From Chryseobacterium sp. G0186 (GTDB lineage Bacteria; Bacteroidota; Bacteroidia; Flavobacteriales; Weeksellaceae), in assembly GCF_003815675.1 (NCBI RefSeq), contig NZ_CP033918.1, positions 3,100,001-3,164,000 of the forward strand: DNA of 64,000 nt, in the 5' to 3' direction. Below the pieces are notes generated by a model that saw only the letters and a program-made list of their open reading frames with translations, was not told the origin of the DNA and ran no database searches. A program made the translations under genes and the position numbers. Shown here one piece after another: positions 1-9,925 of this stretch. Numbering within the stretch: position 1 is the first letter of the stretch; the number at the start of each line of letters is the position of its first letter.

Positions 1-1
1 C

Positions 2-739
2 GGAAACGTTATGCTTCAGAATACTAAGGCTAAAAAGAAGTCTTATGCTTTGAAAACAATGGCAGACTACCACGGGAAACTATTGGAAGTTGATTTCAAC
101 GGAATGCTTGTAAATTTCAACGGAAAAGAATTCTGGACAACATTGACAGGAAAATTCAATGTCTACAATTTATTGTTGGTTTTCGGAATTGCAATCGAGC
201 TTGGATTTGAACAGGATGAAGTTCTTCAGGCTATCAGTAAGCTAAAAAGAGTTTCCGGAAGATTTGAAACGTTCAAGTCAGATGGCGGAATTTTCTTTAT
301 TGTAGATTATGCCCACACCCCGGATGCATTGGAAAACATCCTGGACAGCATCAACGATATCAGAACAAAAAATGAAAGATTAATCACTGTTTTCGGATGC
401 GGAGGAGACAGAGATCACTCCAAAAGACCTGAAATGGGAAATATTGCCTCTAAAAAATCAACATTGGCAATTATCACTTCAGATAACCCGAGAACAGAAG
501 ACCCGGGACAAATTATAAAGGAAATTGAAGCAGGAGTAGAACCTCAGAATTTCAGCAAATACACTTCAATTCCCGACAGAAAAGAAGCCATAAAAATGGC
601 AATAAAGTTCGCAGAACCTAGAGATATTGTTTTAGTAGCCGGAAAAGGCCACGAAAACTATCAGGAGATTAATGGTGTAAAACATCATTTTGATGACAAA
701 GAAGTAATCAATGAGCTTTGGAAGTTAATGTCTAAATAG
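2..739 (+). CDS. murE: UDP-N-acetylmuramoyl-tripeptide synthetase MurE, 3' part
   Basis: The reading frame is open to the left edge, so the N-terminus and the ATP-binding domain start lie outside the window. The visible 246 residues are the end of the central domain and the C-terminal Mur ligase domain. Recognisable blocks are the loop with VDYAHTPDAL, the FGCGGDRDHSKRP stretch, the TSDNPRTEDP motif (DNPR is the signature that accepts meso-diaminopimelate in MurE) and the VAGKGHENYQ motif. MurE adds the third amino acid to the UDP-MurNAc dipeptide in the cytoplasm. The DNPR motif suggests diaminopimelate as substrate. It is the first visible gene of the mur-fts operon, 45 bases ahead of mraY. 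Confidence 0.95.
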   Translation, partial: GNVMLQNTKAKKKSYALKTMADYHGKLLEVDFNGMLVNFNGKEFWTTLTGKFNVYNLLLVFGIAIELGFEQDEVLQAISKLKRVSGRFETFKSDGGIFFIVDYAHTPDALENILDSINDIRTKNERLITVFGCGGDRDHSKRPEMGNIASKKSTLAIITSDNPRTEDPGQIIKEIEAGVEPQNFSKYTSIPDRKEAIKMAIKFAEPRDIVLVAGKGHENYQEINGVKHHFDDKEVINELWKLMSK

Positions 740-784
740 ATTGAAAGATTGAATTTATTTAAATTTTTAAATTAAAAAAGAAAC

Positions 785-2026
785 ATGCTATACTATCTAT
801 ACGAATATCTAACTAACCATGGAATTCACGTTCCGGGATTGGGAATGTTAAAATACATCTCCTTTCGTGCCGGAATGGCTGTACTTTTTTCTTTGATTAT
901 CGCTTTGGTTTATGGTAAGAGAGTCATCAATTACCTGAGAACAAAGCAAATGGGAGAATTGGTACGTGACCTTGGATTAGACGGGCAGAAACAGAAAGAA
1001 GGAACTCCTACCATGGGAGGTCTTATCATTATTTTGGCAACCATTATTCCTGTACTACTCTTTACAAGAATCACCAATGTCTATATTGTATTGCTGTTGG
1101 TGTCAATGTTTTGGATGGGAGCCATTGGGTTTTTGGATGACTATCTAAAGAAAATAAAGAAAAATAAAGACGGCCTAAGCGGAAAGTTCAAAATAGTAGG
1201 ACAAGTTGGATTAGGGTTAATTGTCGGAATTACAATGTATTTCCACCCGGACATCACCGTAAAAAGAAAATATGCCGATGCAAAAGTGGTCAACAGGAAC
1301 AATGTAGAGCAGAACTTCATGCCTACAGAAAAAATTACCGTTTCCACCGTTCCGTTTGCAAAGAATAATGAGTTCGATTACAGCGGAATATTATTTTGGA
1401 TGAACGAAAAAGATGCCCACGAATGGGCATGGATTGTCTTTATACCTATCGTTATCTTCATCGTAACAGCAGTTTCCAATGGAGCTAATATCACCGACGG
1501 AATAGACGGCCTCGCGGCAGGAACCAGTGCAATCATATTGCTCACCCTTGCCCTTTTCGCCTATCTTTCCGGGAACATCATCTTTGCAGATTACCTCAAT
1601 ATCATGTTCCTCCCGAATATGGGGGAGACCACCATTTTTGCGGTGGCCATGGTAGGAGCTGTTATCGGGTTCTTCTGGTACAACACCTATCCTGCACAGG
1701 TATTCATGGGAGATACAGGAAGTTTGATGCTGGGAGGAGTAATTGCCGTTTTAGCAATTATATTAAGAAAAGAATTGTTGATTCCTGTTTTATGCGGAAT
1801 CTTCCTGATTGAAAACCTATCTGTAATGCTGCAGGTTATTGTTTTCAAATACAGAAAAAGAAAATACGGGTTGGAATATGCCCAAAACAATAGACTATTC
1901 AAAATGTCACCATTACACCATCATTATCAGAAAGATGGATTTCACGAAAGTAAAATCGTCAACAGAATGATTATCATTGGGGTAATATTGGCCATTGTTT
2001 GTCTGATCACACTGAAAATGAGATAA
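785..2026 (+). CDS. mraY: Phospho-N-acetylmuramoyl-pentapeptide transferase MraY
   Basis: Integral membrane enzyme that transfers phospho-MurNAc-pentapeptide to undecaprenyl phosphate, giving lipid I. The 413-residue protein has many hydrophobic segments, the [11 protein letters not shown] motif near residue 75, the [10 protein letters not shown] loop near 115, [12 protein letters not shown] near 235 and the [11 protein letters not shown] motif near 375; these carry the Asp and His residues of the active site. It is about 50 residues longer than the E. coli protein. The extra length is an insertion between roughly residues 155 and 205, which I believe is usual in Bacteroidota. It sits between murE and murD as in the standard dcw order. 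Confidence 0.97.
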   Translation: MLYYLYEYLTNHGIHVPGLGMLKYISFRAGMAVLFSLIIALVYGKRVINYLRTKQMGELVRDLGLDGQKQKEGTPTMGGLIIILATIIPVLLFTRITNVYIVLLLVSMFWMGAIGFLDDYLKKIKKNKDGLSGKFKIVGQVGLGLIVGITMYFHPDITVKRKYADAKVVNRNNVEQNFMPTEKITVSTVPFAKNNEFDYSGILFWMNEKDAHEWAWIVFIPIVIFIVTAVSNGANITDGIDGLAAGTSAIILLTLALFAYLSGNIIFADYLNIMFLPNMGETTIFAVAMVGAVIGFFWYNTYPAQVFMGDTGSLMLGGVIAVLAIILRKELLIPVLCGIFLIENLSVMLQVIVFKYRKRKYGLEYAQNNRLFKMSPLHHHYQKDGFHESKIVNRMIIIGVILAIVCLITLKMR

Positions 2027-2113
2027 TTTTTGTAAAAAGGAAACAGTATAGATGCTGCAGACACCAAACATGTTATACGTTTTACATTTTACATTTTACA
2101 AAAAAGATTAAAT
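2027..2113. repeat. Dyad-symmetric spacer, mraY-murD
   Basis: The 87-base spacer carries a perfect 11-base inverted repeat, TTTTTGTAAAA at 2027-2037 and TTTTACAAAAA at 2094-2104, and a run of ACATTTT words before the second arm. It is one of six spacers of this kind in the operon. Confidence 0.5.
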
Positions 2114-3439
2114 ATGAAAATAGTTGTTTTAGGAGGAGGAGAAAGCGGATGCGGAGCTGCTTATTTGGCTAAAAAGAAAGGTCTGGAAGTATTTCTTTCA
2201 GATAAAGGAGCCATTAAGGATACCTATAAGCAATTCCTTTCTGACAATGAAATTGAATTTGAAGAGGGAAACCACAACGAAGAAAGAATTTTAAATGCAG
2301 ACTGGATCGTAAAAAGTCCGGGAATTCCAAAAAAGGCCGAGATTATTCATAAAATTCATGAGAAAGGAATAAGACTTTCCTCAGAAATTGAATTTGCTTC
2401 TGAATTTACAGATGCAAAGATCATTGCCATTACAGGAAGCAACGGAAAAACAACCACAACTTCCCTAATCTACTATATCCTGAAGAATGACGGATTAAAT
2501 GTAGGCTTAGGAGGAAACATAGGATATAGCTTTGCTAAGCAGGTAGCTGATGAAAACCACGAATATTATGTATTGGAAGTAAGTTCTTTCCAACTAGATG
2601 ATATTCAGAACTTCAGACCTTATATTTCTCTATTGTTGAATCTGTCTCAGGATCACCTGGACCAGTATAACTACAATTATGAGGAATATGCTCTGGCGAA
2701 ATTCAGAATCACTGAAAATCAGGAAAATGATAATTTCTTTATCTACAACAAAGATGATGAAATGAGTAAAAACCTACTTGAAAAGCTTGAAATAAAGGCT
2801 AAAATGATTCCTTTCTCCACAAAGGAAAAACTGGATGAAGGAGGTTTTGTCAATAACGATCAAATTGTGGTAAAAGGAAAAGATGAGTTCTCAATGAAAC
2901 TTGAAGAACTATCCTTACTTGGGAACCACAATGTAGCCAATAGCCTTGCCGCTTCAATTGCAGGTAAGATATTAAAGATCAACAACGAAAGCATTAGACA
3001 TTCTCTAATGACCTTCCAGGCAGTAGAACACAGACTGGAATTCGTGACAGAAATAGATGGGGTAAAATACATCAACGACAGTAAGGCAACCAATGTAAAT
3101 GCAACTTACTATGCCCTGGAAAGCATGAAAACCCCAACGGTATGGATTGTGGGTGGATTAGACAAAGGAAATGACTATACTGAAATTCAGGATTTAGTTA
3201 AAAGAAAAGTAAAGGCAATTGTTTGCCTTGGAATTGACAACAAGAAGATTATAGATTTCTTTAAAGACAAAAAAGAGTTTATTTATGATACCTCAAGCAT
3301 GGAAGAAGCAGTGAAAATATCAAAATCACTGGCTAAAAACGGAGAAACCGTTCTATTATCACCATGCTGTGCAAGCTTTGATTTATTCAAAAGCTATGAA
3401 GACAGAGGACGTCAGTTTAAAGAACAAGTATTAAAATAA
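2114..3439 (+). CDS. murD: UDP-N-acetylmuramoylalanine-D-glutamate ligase MurD
   Basis: Cytoplasmic Mur ligase that adds D-glutamate to UDP-MurNAc-L-Ala. The 441-residue length is normal. Visible features are an N-terminal Rossmann-like UDP-binding part (VVLGGGESGCGAAYLAK), the ATP P-loop ITGSNGKTTTTSLI near residue 112, the central-domain block EVSSFQLDD, the NDSKATN motif near residue 320 and the C-terminal LLSPCCASFDLF block, all diagnostic of MurD rather than MurC, MurE or MurF. It lies between mraY and ftsW in the operon. Confidence 0.97.
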   Translation: MKIVVLGGGESGCGAAYLAKKKGLEVFLSDKGAIKDTYKQFLSDNEIEFEEGNHNEERILNADWIVKSPGIPKKAEIIHKIHEKGIRLSSEIEFASEFTDAKIIAITGSNGKTTTTSLIYYILKNDGLNVGLGGNIGYSFAKQVADENHEYYVLEVSSFQLDDIQNFRPYISLLLNLSQDHLDQYNYNYEEYALAKFRITENQENDNFFIYNKDDEMSKNLLEKLEIKAKMIPFSTKEKLDEGGFVNNDQIVVKGKDEFSMKLEELSLLGNHNVANSLAASIAGKILKINNESIRHSLMTFQAVEHRLEFVTEIDGVKYINDSKATNVNATYYALESMKTPTVWIVGGLDKGNDYTEIQDLVKRKVKAIVCLGIDNKKIIDFFKDKKEFIYDTSSMEEAVKISKSLAKNGETVLLSPCCASFDLFKSYEDRGRQFKEQVLK

Positions 3440-3503
3440 AAATGTAAAATGTGGATGTAAAAAGTACATTTTACTTTGTACATCACACATCAATACAAAC
3501 AAT
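3440..3503. repeat. Dyad-symmetric spacer, murD-ftsW
   Basis: The bases 3449-3490 can fold into one long imperfect hairpin. The inner arms are AAAGTA (3461-3466) and TACTTT (3472-3477) around CATTT, and the outer arms ATGTGGATGTA and TACATCACACAT pair with one bulge. There is no T-run after the stem, so it does not look like a terminator. Confidence 0.5.
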
Positions 3504-4742
3504 ATGGACGAGCAGAATACAGAAAGCAGATTTGAATTTCTAAAGGGCGATAAAGTACTTTGGATGGTCATTCTTGTGATCTCCATTTTCTCTATTTTCC
3601 CTGTTTACTCTGCAAGTTCAAACCTGGAATACATTGTTAATAACGGAACTACCACAGGCCATGTTATCAAGCATATGTTCTTTGTAGTCTTAGGGTTAGG
3701 AATCATGAGACTCGTAGGAACCGTAAAATATGAATACATTGGAAAGCTCAGCAGCATCCTGCTAGGACTGATGATCATTTTATTGGTTGTTACGATGTTT
3801 ACCGGCCAGACCATTGATGGAGCCAGTGCTTCCAGATGGCTGAAAATTCCGGGAACACCAATCTCATTCCAGCCCTCATCTTTTGCATTTCTAATGTTAA
3901 TCATCTATCTGTGTAGATATTTAACCAAGAAGATAACAAGAGAAAGACTTCCCATAGAGAATATCATGTATATTTTCGGGCCTATTCTTCTTGTATTTGT
4001 TCTTGTTGCAAAAGATAACGGATCTACGGCATTAATGATCTTAATGGTTTCCGTAATCGTCTTAGTGATAGGACAGCTTCACTGGAAATATATTGCAGGA
4101 TTTATTTCTGCATCATTTATAGCGATCGTATTATTTTTATTGATCGCACTGAATACCAACATGATTGGCGGTAACCGTGTTCATACATGGATGAGCCGTA
4201 TTGAGACATTTACTTCAAGCAAAGCAAAAACAGCAGATACCGATGATGAAAGCGTAAAAGCCAAAAACTATCAGGTAATGCAGGCCAAGGCAGCCATAGT
4301 ACACGGTGGAATTACCGGAATGGGGCCAGGAAAAAGTGCTTTAAAGCAAATGCTTCCACAATCTGCGTCCGATTTTATCTTCGCTGTGATCGTAGAAGAA
4401 TATGGAGTAATAGGAGCCGCATTTCTGATCTGTCTCTATCTGATTATGATGATACGGATCGTAATGATTGCCAGCAAGATGCCGGCATTCTTTGGATCGT
4501 TGCTCGTGCTCAGTCTCGGGGTAATGATTTTTATACAGCTTTCGGTAAATATCGCCGTTGCTGTTAATCTGATCCCGGTAACAGGGCAGCCATTACCATT
4601 GATCAGTTACGGAGGAACCTCCATGCTGGTCACTTATTTACAGTTAGGAATTATTTTAAATATAAGCTCAAGAATACAGATTTATGATGAAGAAGGAATG
4701 GGCAAAAAGCAAACAATAGCAGAAATAAACGATATCGCTTAA
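3504..4742 (+). CDS. ftsW: SEDS-family peptidoglycan polymerase FtsW
   Basis: Polytopic membrane protein of the SEDS family, the septal glycosyltransferase that works with a class B penicillin-binding protein. The 412 residues contain about ten hydrophobic segments, the ASRWLKIPG...FQPSSFA block near residues 109-128 and the C-terminal NLIPVTGQPLPLISYGG block near residues 356-372, which is the family signature. Between TM segments there is a polar loop around residues 225-265 (HTWMSRIETFT...). FtsW rather than RodA is chosen because the gene lies between murD and murG. The start codon is followed by a short charged N-terminus before the first membrane segment. Confidence 0.95.
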   Translation: MDEQNTESRFEFLKGDKVLWMVILVISIFSIFPVYSASSNLEYIVNNGTTTGHVIKHMFFVVLGLGIMRLVGTVKYEYIGKLSSILLGLMIILLVVTMFTGQTIDGASASRWLKIPGTPISFQPSSFAFLMLIIYLCRYLTKKITRERLPIENIMYIFGPILLVFVLVAKDNGSTALMILMVSVIVLVIGQLHWKYIAGFISASFIAIVLFLLIALNTNMIGGNRVHTWMSRIETFTSSKAKTADTDDESVKAKNYQVMQAKAAIVHGGITGMGPGKSALKQMLPQSASDFIFAVIVEEYGVIGAAFLICLYLIMMIRIVMIASKMPAFFGSLLVLSLGVMIFIQLSVNIAVAVNLIPVTGQPLPLISYGGTSMLVTYLQLGIILNISSRIQIYDEEGMGKKQTIAEINDIA

Positions 4743-4800
4743 GTTATAAATCACGAAGCAATCTCAGAACAAAAAAACTGGACAAAGTCCTATTTATTAG

Positions 4801-5898
4801 ATGAACAAAAAATTAAAAATATTACTATCAGGAGGAGGAACAGGAGGACATATCTTCCCTGCCATCGCCATTGCTGATGAAATCAAGAAAAGATTTCCTG
4901 AGGCAGAATTTTTGTTCATTGGAGCCAACGGAAAAATGGAAATGGAAAAGGTTCCTCAGGCTGGCTACAAAATAGAGGGAATTGATATCGCCGGAATCGA
5001 CAGAGGAAATCTATTATCCAACCTTGGATTACCTTTTAAGATTCTGAAAAGTTTATCCAGATCAAAGAAGATCATTAAAAACTTTGCTCCGGATTTTGCA
5101 GTGGGAACAGGAGGTTTTGCAAGCGGACCAGCTTTGTATGAAGCAAGTAGATTGGGTATTCCGATATTTATTCAGGAGCAAAATGCCCATGCAGGAGTAA
5201 CCAACAAGATCTTAAGCAAGAAAGCGAAAGCGGTCTTTACAGCCTATCCAAAAGTAGAAGGATTTCCGGCAGAAAAGATCAAATTTTTGGGGAATCCGAT
5301 TCGTGAGAATATTATTTCAGGAATGCAGGAAACGGCTCAGGCAAAAGAAAAAATGGGATTGAATAAAGATAAGCTTACCATCCTATCCGTTGGTGGATCT
5401 TTAGGTTCCAGAACTTTAAATAATGCCTGGAAGTCTCATTTAAAAGAAATCCTGGACAAAGATTATCAGTTGATCTGGCAAACAGGAAAGCTTGATTATA
5501 AAGATATTTTAGAAGAAACAAAAGATTCAGAAAGCAGAAAAATTCAGATCCTGGAATTTATCAAGGACATGGAACTGGCCTACTCTGCAGCCGATATTAT
5601 TGTTTCAAGAGCCGGAGCCATTGCCATTTCAGAGCTGGCAGTAGCACAAAAACCGGTATTATTGGTGCCTTTCCCTTTTGCAGCGGAAGACCATCAAACA
5701 AAAAATGCCATGAACCTGGTTGAAAAAAACGCAGCAAAAATGGTAAAAGACTCTGAAATGCAGGAAAAATTCTGGAATACATTATCAGAAATCTGCGAAA
5801 AAGAAAGTGTAAGAAAAGAAATGTCTGACAATCTGAAATACTTTGCAAAACCCAATGCTGCAAAAGAGATTGTGGATGAGATATTTAATAAACTGTAA
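4801..5898 (+). CDS. murG: UDP-GlcNAc:lipid I N-acetylglucosaminyltransferase MurG
   Basis: Peripheral membrane GT28-family enzyme that converts lipid I to lipid II on the inner face of the membrane. The 365 residues match the family length. The N-terminal LSGGGTGGHIFPA glycine loop (residues 9-21), the FAVGTGGFASGPAL block near 98, the IQEQNAHAGVTN motif near 122, the second glycine-rich loop LSVGGSLGSR near 197 and the SRAGAIAISEL nucleotide-sugar site near 265 are all present. Co-oriented with ftsW (58 bases) and murC (46 bases). Confidence 0.97.
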   Translation: MNKKLKILLSGGGTGGHIFPAIAIADEIKKRFPEAEFLFIGANGKMEMEKVPQAGYKIEGIDIAGIDRGNLLSNLGLPFKILKSLSRSKKIIKNFAPDFAVGTGGFASGPALYEASRLGIPIFIQEQNAHAGVTNKILSKKAKAVFTAYPKVEGFPAEKIKFLGNPIRENIISGMQETAQAKEKMGLNKDKLTILSVGGSLGSRTLNNAWKSHLKEILDKDYQLIWQTGKLDYKDILEETKDSESRKIQILEFIKDMELAYSAADIIVSRAGAIAISELAVAQKPVLLVPFPFAAEDHQTKNAMNLVEKNAAKMVKDSEMQEKFWNTLSEICEKESVRKEMSDNLKYFAKPNAAKEIVDEIFNKL

Positions 5899-5944
5899 AA
5901 GGTACAATCAAAAAATACATTGTACATAATACATTAAACAAAGA
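5899..5944. repeat. Dyad-symmetric spacer, murG-murC
   Basis: Short spacer with a perfect 7-base inverted repeat, GTACAAT at 5902-5908 and ATTGTAC at 5919-5925. It uses the same words as the murC-ftsQ spacer. Confidence 0.45.
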
Positions 5945-7315
5945 ATGAAGAATTTACAAACATATCAAACTTTTTACTTCGTTGGAATCGGAGGTATCGG
6001 AATGAGTGCTTTAGCACGTTATTTCAATGCATCCGGAAAAAAAGTGTTGGGCTATGATAAAACCAATACCAAGCTTACTCAAAACCTAATGAAAGAAGGG
6101 ATTGATATTGTTTTTGAAGATCTTATTGACGAAAAAATAACCTCTCTTCAGCAAGAAGATACACTGGTAATCTATACTCCTGCCATTAAAACACTTGGAA
6201 TTTTAGATTACTTCAATGAAAATCAGTTTGAGGTTTTAAAACGTGCTAAAGTTCTAGGGTTAATTACCGAAAATACAGACTGTATCGCTATAGCAGGAAC
6301 CCATGGAAAAACAACAACATCTACCTTGGTTTCTCATTTGTGTAAAGAAGTTGATTTACCTTTCTCATGCTTTTTAGGAGGTATTTCTGAGAACTTTAAA
6401 TCAAACTTTCTGTACAACGGCTCCACTTACTCTGTAGTAGAAGCAGATGAATATGACAGAAGCTTTCTAAACCTTTCTCCGGATTGGGCAGTGGTAACTT
6501 CCACCGATGCAGACCACCTGGATATTTATGGTGACAAAAGCCATATTGAAGAGGGATTCAGGCAATTTGCAGCACTTGTTCCGGAAGATAAAAAGTTATT
6601 TGTAAGAAAAGGAGTTGAAATTGGAAGAGCACACCAAACCTACGCTGTGAATGAGCAGGCAGATTACTTCTCAGACAATCTGCGTATGGATCATGATAAG
6701 ATTTATTTTGACTTCCATACCCCAACAGAAACCATAAAAGATTTTGTTTGGGATATCCCGGGAATTCATAATGTAGAAAATGCAACTGTAGCATTAGCTA
6801 TTCTTCACAATTTGGGCGCAGATTTTGATACGCTGAAAAAAGCAATTGCCAATTTTAAGGGAATTAAAAGAAGATACACCAAACATATTTACGAAAACGG
6901 TAAAATTTATATTGATGACTATGCCCATCATCCAACAGAAATTAATGCGGTAGTGGGTTCCATTAAAACATTTTATCCTGATAAAAAATTATTGGTTGTT
7001 TTTCAGCCTCACCTATTCAGCAGAACAAGGGATTTTGCAGACGGATTTGCAGAAAGCCTGAGCAATGTGAATGAATTGATCTTATTGGATATCTATCCTG
7101 CAAGAGAACTTCAGGAGAATTTTGAGGGAATTACGTCAAGCTGGTTATTGGACAAAGTAACATTAGATAAAAAAGAAGTATCCACATTATCCGATACTTT
7201 TAAAAAGATAAAAGAAAAAGATTTTGATATCCTCCTTACAGTAGGCGCAGGAAATATAGATACCCTGTATGACCCGATCTGTGAATGGATAAGTTCTGTA
7301 CCAAGTACAATGTAA
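5945..7315 (+). CDS. murC: UDP-N-acetylmuramate-L-alanine ligase MurC
   Basis: First amino-acid ligase of muropeptide synthesis, adding L-alanine to UDP-MurNAc. The 456-residue protein shows the N-terminal FVGIGGIGMSALAR loop, the ATP P-loop IAGTHGKTTTSTL near residue 117, EADEYDRSFL near residue 168, the STDADHLDIYG block, and the DDYAHHPTEI and FQPHLFSRTRDF motifs in the C-terminal domain. These are MurC rather than Mpl features. The last codons and the stop lie inside one arm of the inverted repeat that fills the following spacer. Confidence 0.97.
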   Translation: MKNLQTYQTFYFVGIGGIGMSALARYFNASGKKVLGYDKTNTKLTQNLMKEGIDIVFEDLIDEKITSLQQEDTLVIYTPAIKTLGILDYFNENQFEVLKRAKVLGLITENTDCIAIAGTHGKTTTSTLVSHLCKEVDLPFSCFLGGISENFKSNFLYNGSTYSVVEADEYDRSFLNLSPDWAVVTSTDADHLDIYGDKSHIEEGFRQFAALVPEDKKLFVRKGVEIGRAHQTYAVNEQADYFSDNLRMDHDKIYFDFHTPTETIKDFVWDIPGIHNVENATVALAILHNLGADFDTLKKAIANFKGIKRRYTKHIYENGKIYIDDYAHHPTEINAVVGSIKTFYPDKKLLVVFQPHLFSRTRDFADGFAESLSNVNELILLDIYPARELQENFEGITSSWLLDKVTLDKKEVSTLSDTFKKIKEKDFDILLTVGAGNIDTLYDPICEWISSVPSTM

Positions 7316-7394
7316 AGTGTACAATGCATAGAGCAATTGATAAAAAAGTTAATAAAAAAAATACTTAAGTACACTGTACTTTTTACATTGTACA
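7304..7394. repeat. Large inverted repeat at the murC-ftsQ junction
   Basis: A 20-base arm at 7304-7323 matches the reverse complement of the arm at 7375-7394 at 17 of 20 positions. The left arm includes the last codons and TAA stop of murC. Both arms are built of GTACAATGTA-type words, as in the other spacers of this operon. Confidence 0.55.
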
Positions 7395-7400
7395 TGAAAT

Positions 7401-8378
7401 ATGAAAAATAAATACAGAATATTAAAAATTGTTGTTACAGTAATCATCCTGGGATTGTTGCTGAGTTTCTCGTTGAAGAGATTCGGTCGTCAGCAGATTA
7501 CCGACAATAAGATTTCTGTAAAAATGAATGAAAAAACTCCGGTTTACTTCGTTGATGAAAAGGATATCAGAGAAATTGTAAAAAGGGAAAACCCATCAGG
7601 AAAAGTAGGAGATCTTAACATTCCTGCTTTAGAAAAAAAGATTAATGCTCTTCCCGCTGTTGATAGCGCCAATGTCTACTTGAACCTGAACGGAAAACTT
7701 AATCTGGATATCAAACAGAGAGTTCCTGTTTTTAGGCTCAATAAAGATGGAAAAGACTTCTACGTGGATGAAAAAGGAACTGAATTTCCTATTTCAAGAA
7801 CCTATTCACATCCATGCATGTTGGTCACAGGAAATGTAAAACCTGATGAATATGAGAAGCTGGCGGAATTGGTTGGAAAAATTGACAAAGATGATTTCAG
7901 TAAGAAATTCTTCATCGGAATTTCAAAATATAAAGATAGCTACAATCTTCTGACAAGTGAAGGCAACTACAGGGTGGAAATTGGAGATCTGGATAATATT
8001 GATTTTAAGGTAAAGGGATTTAAAACCTTTGTAGAAAAATATCTGGTCTATCAGGATCCTCAAAAGTATAGTATGGTTTCTGTAAAATATCAAAACCAAA
8101 TTGTAACTACCTTAAACCCTTATTTCAAGGAGAATGACAGTATCCTGAAAGCAGGAAAACAAGAACTCGCTAAAGTACCAACCCCAATGGCAGCGGTAAA
8201 AAAAGCAGAAGTGACACCCAAAGCTACAGAAGCTAAAAAAACGAGTTCAACTTCGGTAAAACCGAAAGAGAAAGCAAAACCAAAAACACAGCAAAAGGAA
8301 ACAAAAAAAACAGAGAAAAAAACAACGGTCCCGGCACAGTCCAAGCCAAAGCCGAAAGCAAAGGTGAAAATAGAATAA
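7401..8378 (+). CDS. ftsQ: Cell division protein FtsQ/DivIB
   Basis: Bitopic divisome protein with a short cytoplasmic N-terminus, one membrane segment (about residues 8-26, IVVTVIILGLLLSF) and an extracytoplasmic part with a POTRA-like region from about residue 35. Sequence similarity in this family is weak; the call rests on position between murC and ftsA, length and topology. The final 80 residues (about 245-325) are a low-complexity tail very rich in Lys, Thr, Pro and Ala, and so probably disordered. Confidence 0.85.
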   Translation: MKNKYRILKIVVTVIILGLLLSFSLKRFGRQQITDNKISVKMNEKTPVYFVDEKDIREIVKRENPSGKVGDLNIPALEKKINALPAVDSANVYLNLNGKLNLDIKQRVPVFRLNKDGKDFYVDEKGTEFPISRTYSHPCMLVTGNVKPDEYEKLAELVGKIDKDDFSKKFFIGISKYKDSYNLLTSEGNYRVEIGDLDNIDFKVKGFKTFVEKYLVYQDPQKYSMVSVKYQNQIVTTLNPYFKENDSILKAGKQELAKVPTPMAAVKKAEVTPKATEAKKTSSTSVKPKEKAKPKTQQKETKKTEKKTTVPAQSKPKPKAKVKIE

Positions 8379-8409
8379 AAAAGTTCCAAAGGGACGATGT
8401 AACACAAAA

Positions 8410-8424
8410 TAGGACACTGTCCTA
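8410..8424. repeat. Perfect 15-base palindrome between ftsQ and ftsA
   Basis: TAGGACACTGTCCTA is fully symmetric around its central base and lies 40 bases ahead of the ftsA start. It has no following T-run. It could be an operator or a small mRNA hairpin; nothing in the sequence decides between these. Confidence 0.4.
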
Positions 8425-8464
8425 AGCATAGAAAAAGTAGAAAAAAATCAAATCGATATAAAAA

Positions 8465-9847
8465 ATGGAAAATCAAGAGTATTCAGTAGGTCTGGACATC
8501 GGGACAACAAAGATAGTCGCGATTGTCGGAAGAAGGAATGCACACGGGAAAATAGAAGTTCTCGGTGTAGGAAAAGCTAAAAGTCTTGGTGTTCATAAAG
8601 GTATTGTGAATAATATTTCACAGACTATTAATTCAATCAAGGCTGCAGTATCCGAAGCACAATCCAGTGCGGGGGTTCCTATCCGCAAAGTTACGGTAGG
8701 TATTGCAGGAAAACACATTCGTTCTCTGCAGCACTCCGATTATATTATGCGTGAACATCCGGATAAGTTCATTACAGATGATGACATTGAAGCCTTAAAA
8801 GATCAGGTCAAGAAGCTGGTTATGCTTCCTGGAGAAGAAATTATCCATGTACTTCCTCAAGAATATAAAGTGGATTCTGAAGGTGAGATTCAAGAACCTG
8901 TCGGAATGCACGGTAAACGTTTAGAAGCTAACTTCCATGTTGTAGTTGGGCAGATGGGAAGCATCCGCAATATTGCAAGATGCGTTCGTGAAGCCGGATT
9001 AGAAATGGAGGCTCTTACTTTGGAGCCGTTAGCCTCTTCAGAAGCCGTTCTTACCAAAGAAGAAAAAGAAGCAGGAGTAGCCATTGTTGACATTGGTGGT
9101 GGGACTACAGATATTGCTATTTTTAAAGATAACATCATCCGTCATACGTGTGTTATTCCATACGGGGGCGGAATTATTACTGAAGATATCAAAGAAGGTT
9201 GTTCAATTATTGAAAAACATGCAGAACAATTGAAGGTAAAATTCGGTTCGGCTGTTCCAGAATTGGAAAAAGACAGTACTTTTGTAACAATTCCGGGGCT
9301 TCATGGGCGACCAGACAAGGAAATTTCTCTAAAAACCCTGGCACAGATCATCAATGCCAGAGTAGAAGAAGTTTTGGAAATGGTAAATACCGAACTGAAA
9401 GCATATGGAGCATTTGAACAAAAGAAAAAGCTTATTGCAGGAATCGTTTTGACAGGTGGTGGTTCAAACCTTAAACACCTTCGTCAGCTAGCCAATTATA
9501 CGACTGGTTTTGACAGCAGAATCGGTTTTGCGAATGAATATATTGCCAACGATAAAAATCAGTATCTGAAAGGCCCTGAATTTGCTACGTCTATTGGATT
9601 ACTGATGGAGAGTTTAAAGATCAGAGATAAGAAGCAGAACATTGATGAAGTAGAACCGGTTGTGACTGAACAACCTAAATCTGAAACAACATCCATACAG
9701 GCAGAAACTGTTCAGCCCATTCAGCAGGCAGCACCCGTTCAGGAGCACCCTATTGCTGATGACAAACAGGAAAGCAGAAGAGCGAAATTGACCTTTGGAC
9801 AGTCGCTTATGGAAAAAGTAAAAAAATTCTTTGAAGAAGTAGAATAA
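8465..9847 (+). CDS. ftsA: Cell division protein FtsA
   Basis: Actin-like ATPase that tethers FtsZ to the membrane. The 460 residues contain the phosphate-1 motif GLDIGTTKIVAIVG at residues 9-22, an SHS2-type insertion after about residue 85, phosphate-2 AIVDIGGGTTDIAIF near residue 205 and the adenosine motif GIVLTGGGSNL near 325. A variable linker rich in Gln, Pro and Glu leads to a C-terminal amphipathic helix (SLMEKVKKFFEEV), the expected membrane-targeting sequence. It is directly followed by ftsZ. Confidence 0.97.
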   Translation: MENQEYSVGLDIGTTKIVAIVGRRNAHGKIEVLGVGKAKSLGVHKGIVNNISQTINSIKAAVSEAQSSAGVPIRKVTVGIAGKHIRSLQHSDYIMREHPDKFITDDDIEALKDQVKKLVMLPGEEIIHVLPQEYKVDSEGEIQEPVGMHGKRLEANFHVVVGQMGSIRNIARCVREAGLEMEALTLEPLASSEAVLTKEEKEAGVAIVDIGGGTTDIAIFKDNIIRHTCVIPYGGGIITEDIKEGCSIIEKHAEQLKVKFGSAVPELEKDSTFVTIPGLHGRPDKEISLKTLAQIINARVEEVLEMVNTELKAYGAFEQKKKLIAGIVLTGGGSNLKHLRQLANYTTGFDSRIGFANEYIANDKNQYLKGPEFATSIGLLMESLKIRDKKQNIDEVEPVVTEQPKSETTSIQAETVQPIQQAAPVQEHPIADDKQESRRAKLTFGQSLMEKVKKFFEEVE

Positions 9848-9925
9848 ATTATAAATGATAGATGATAACTGATAATTGAATTATCAACCCTCACTCATCA
9901 TTCATCAATTATTAAAAGTATAGTT
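9848..9925. repeat. Dyad-symmetric spacer, ftsA-ftsZ
   Basis: Contains a perfect 17-base palindrome at 9870-9886 (TGATAATT-G-AATTATCA) flanked by TGATAGATGATAA on the left and TCATCATTCATCAATTATTA on the right, which together extend the dyad across most of the spacer. The words differ from the TACATT type but the architecture is the same. Confidence 0.5.

Noticed and set aside
8120..8476. Minus-strand frames rich in Phe and Leu opposite the ftsQ tail
   Set aside because: Antisense of the Lys/Thr-rich ftsQ tail; composition follows from the sense gene.
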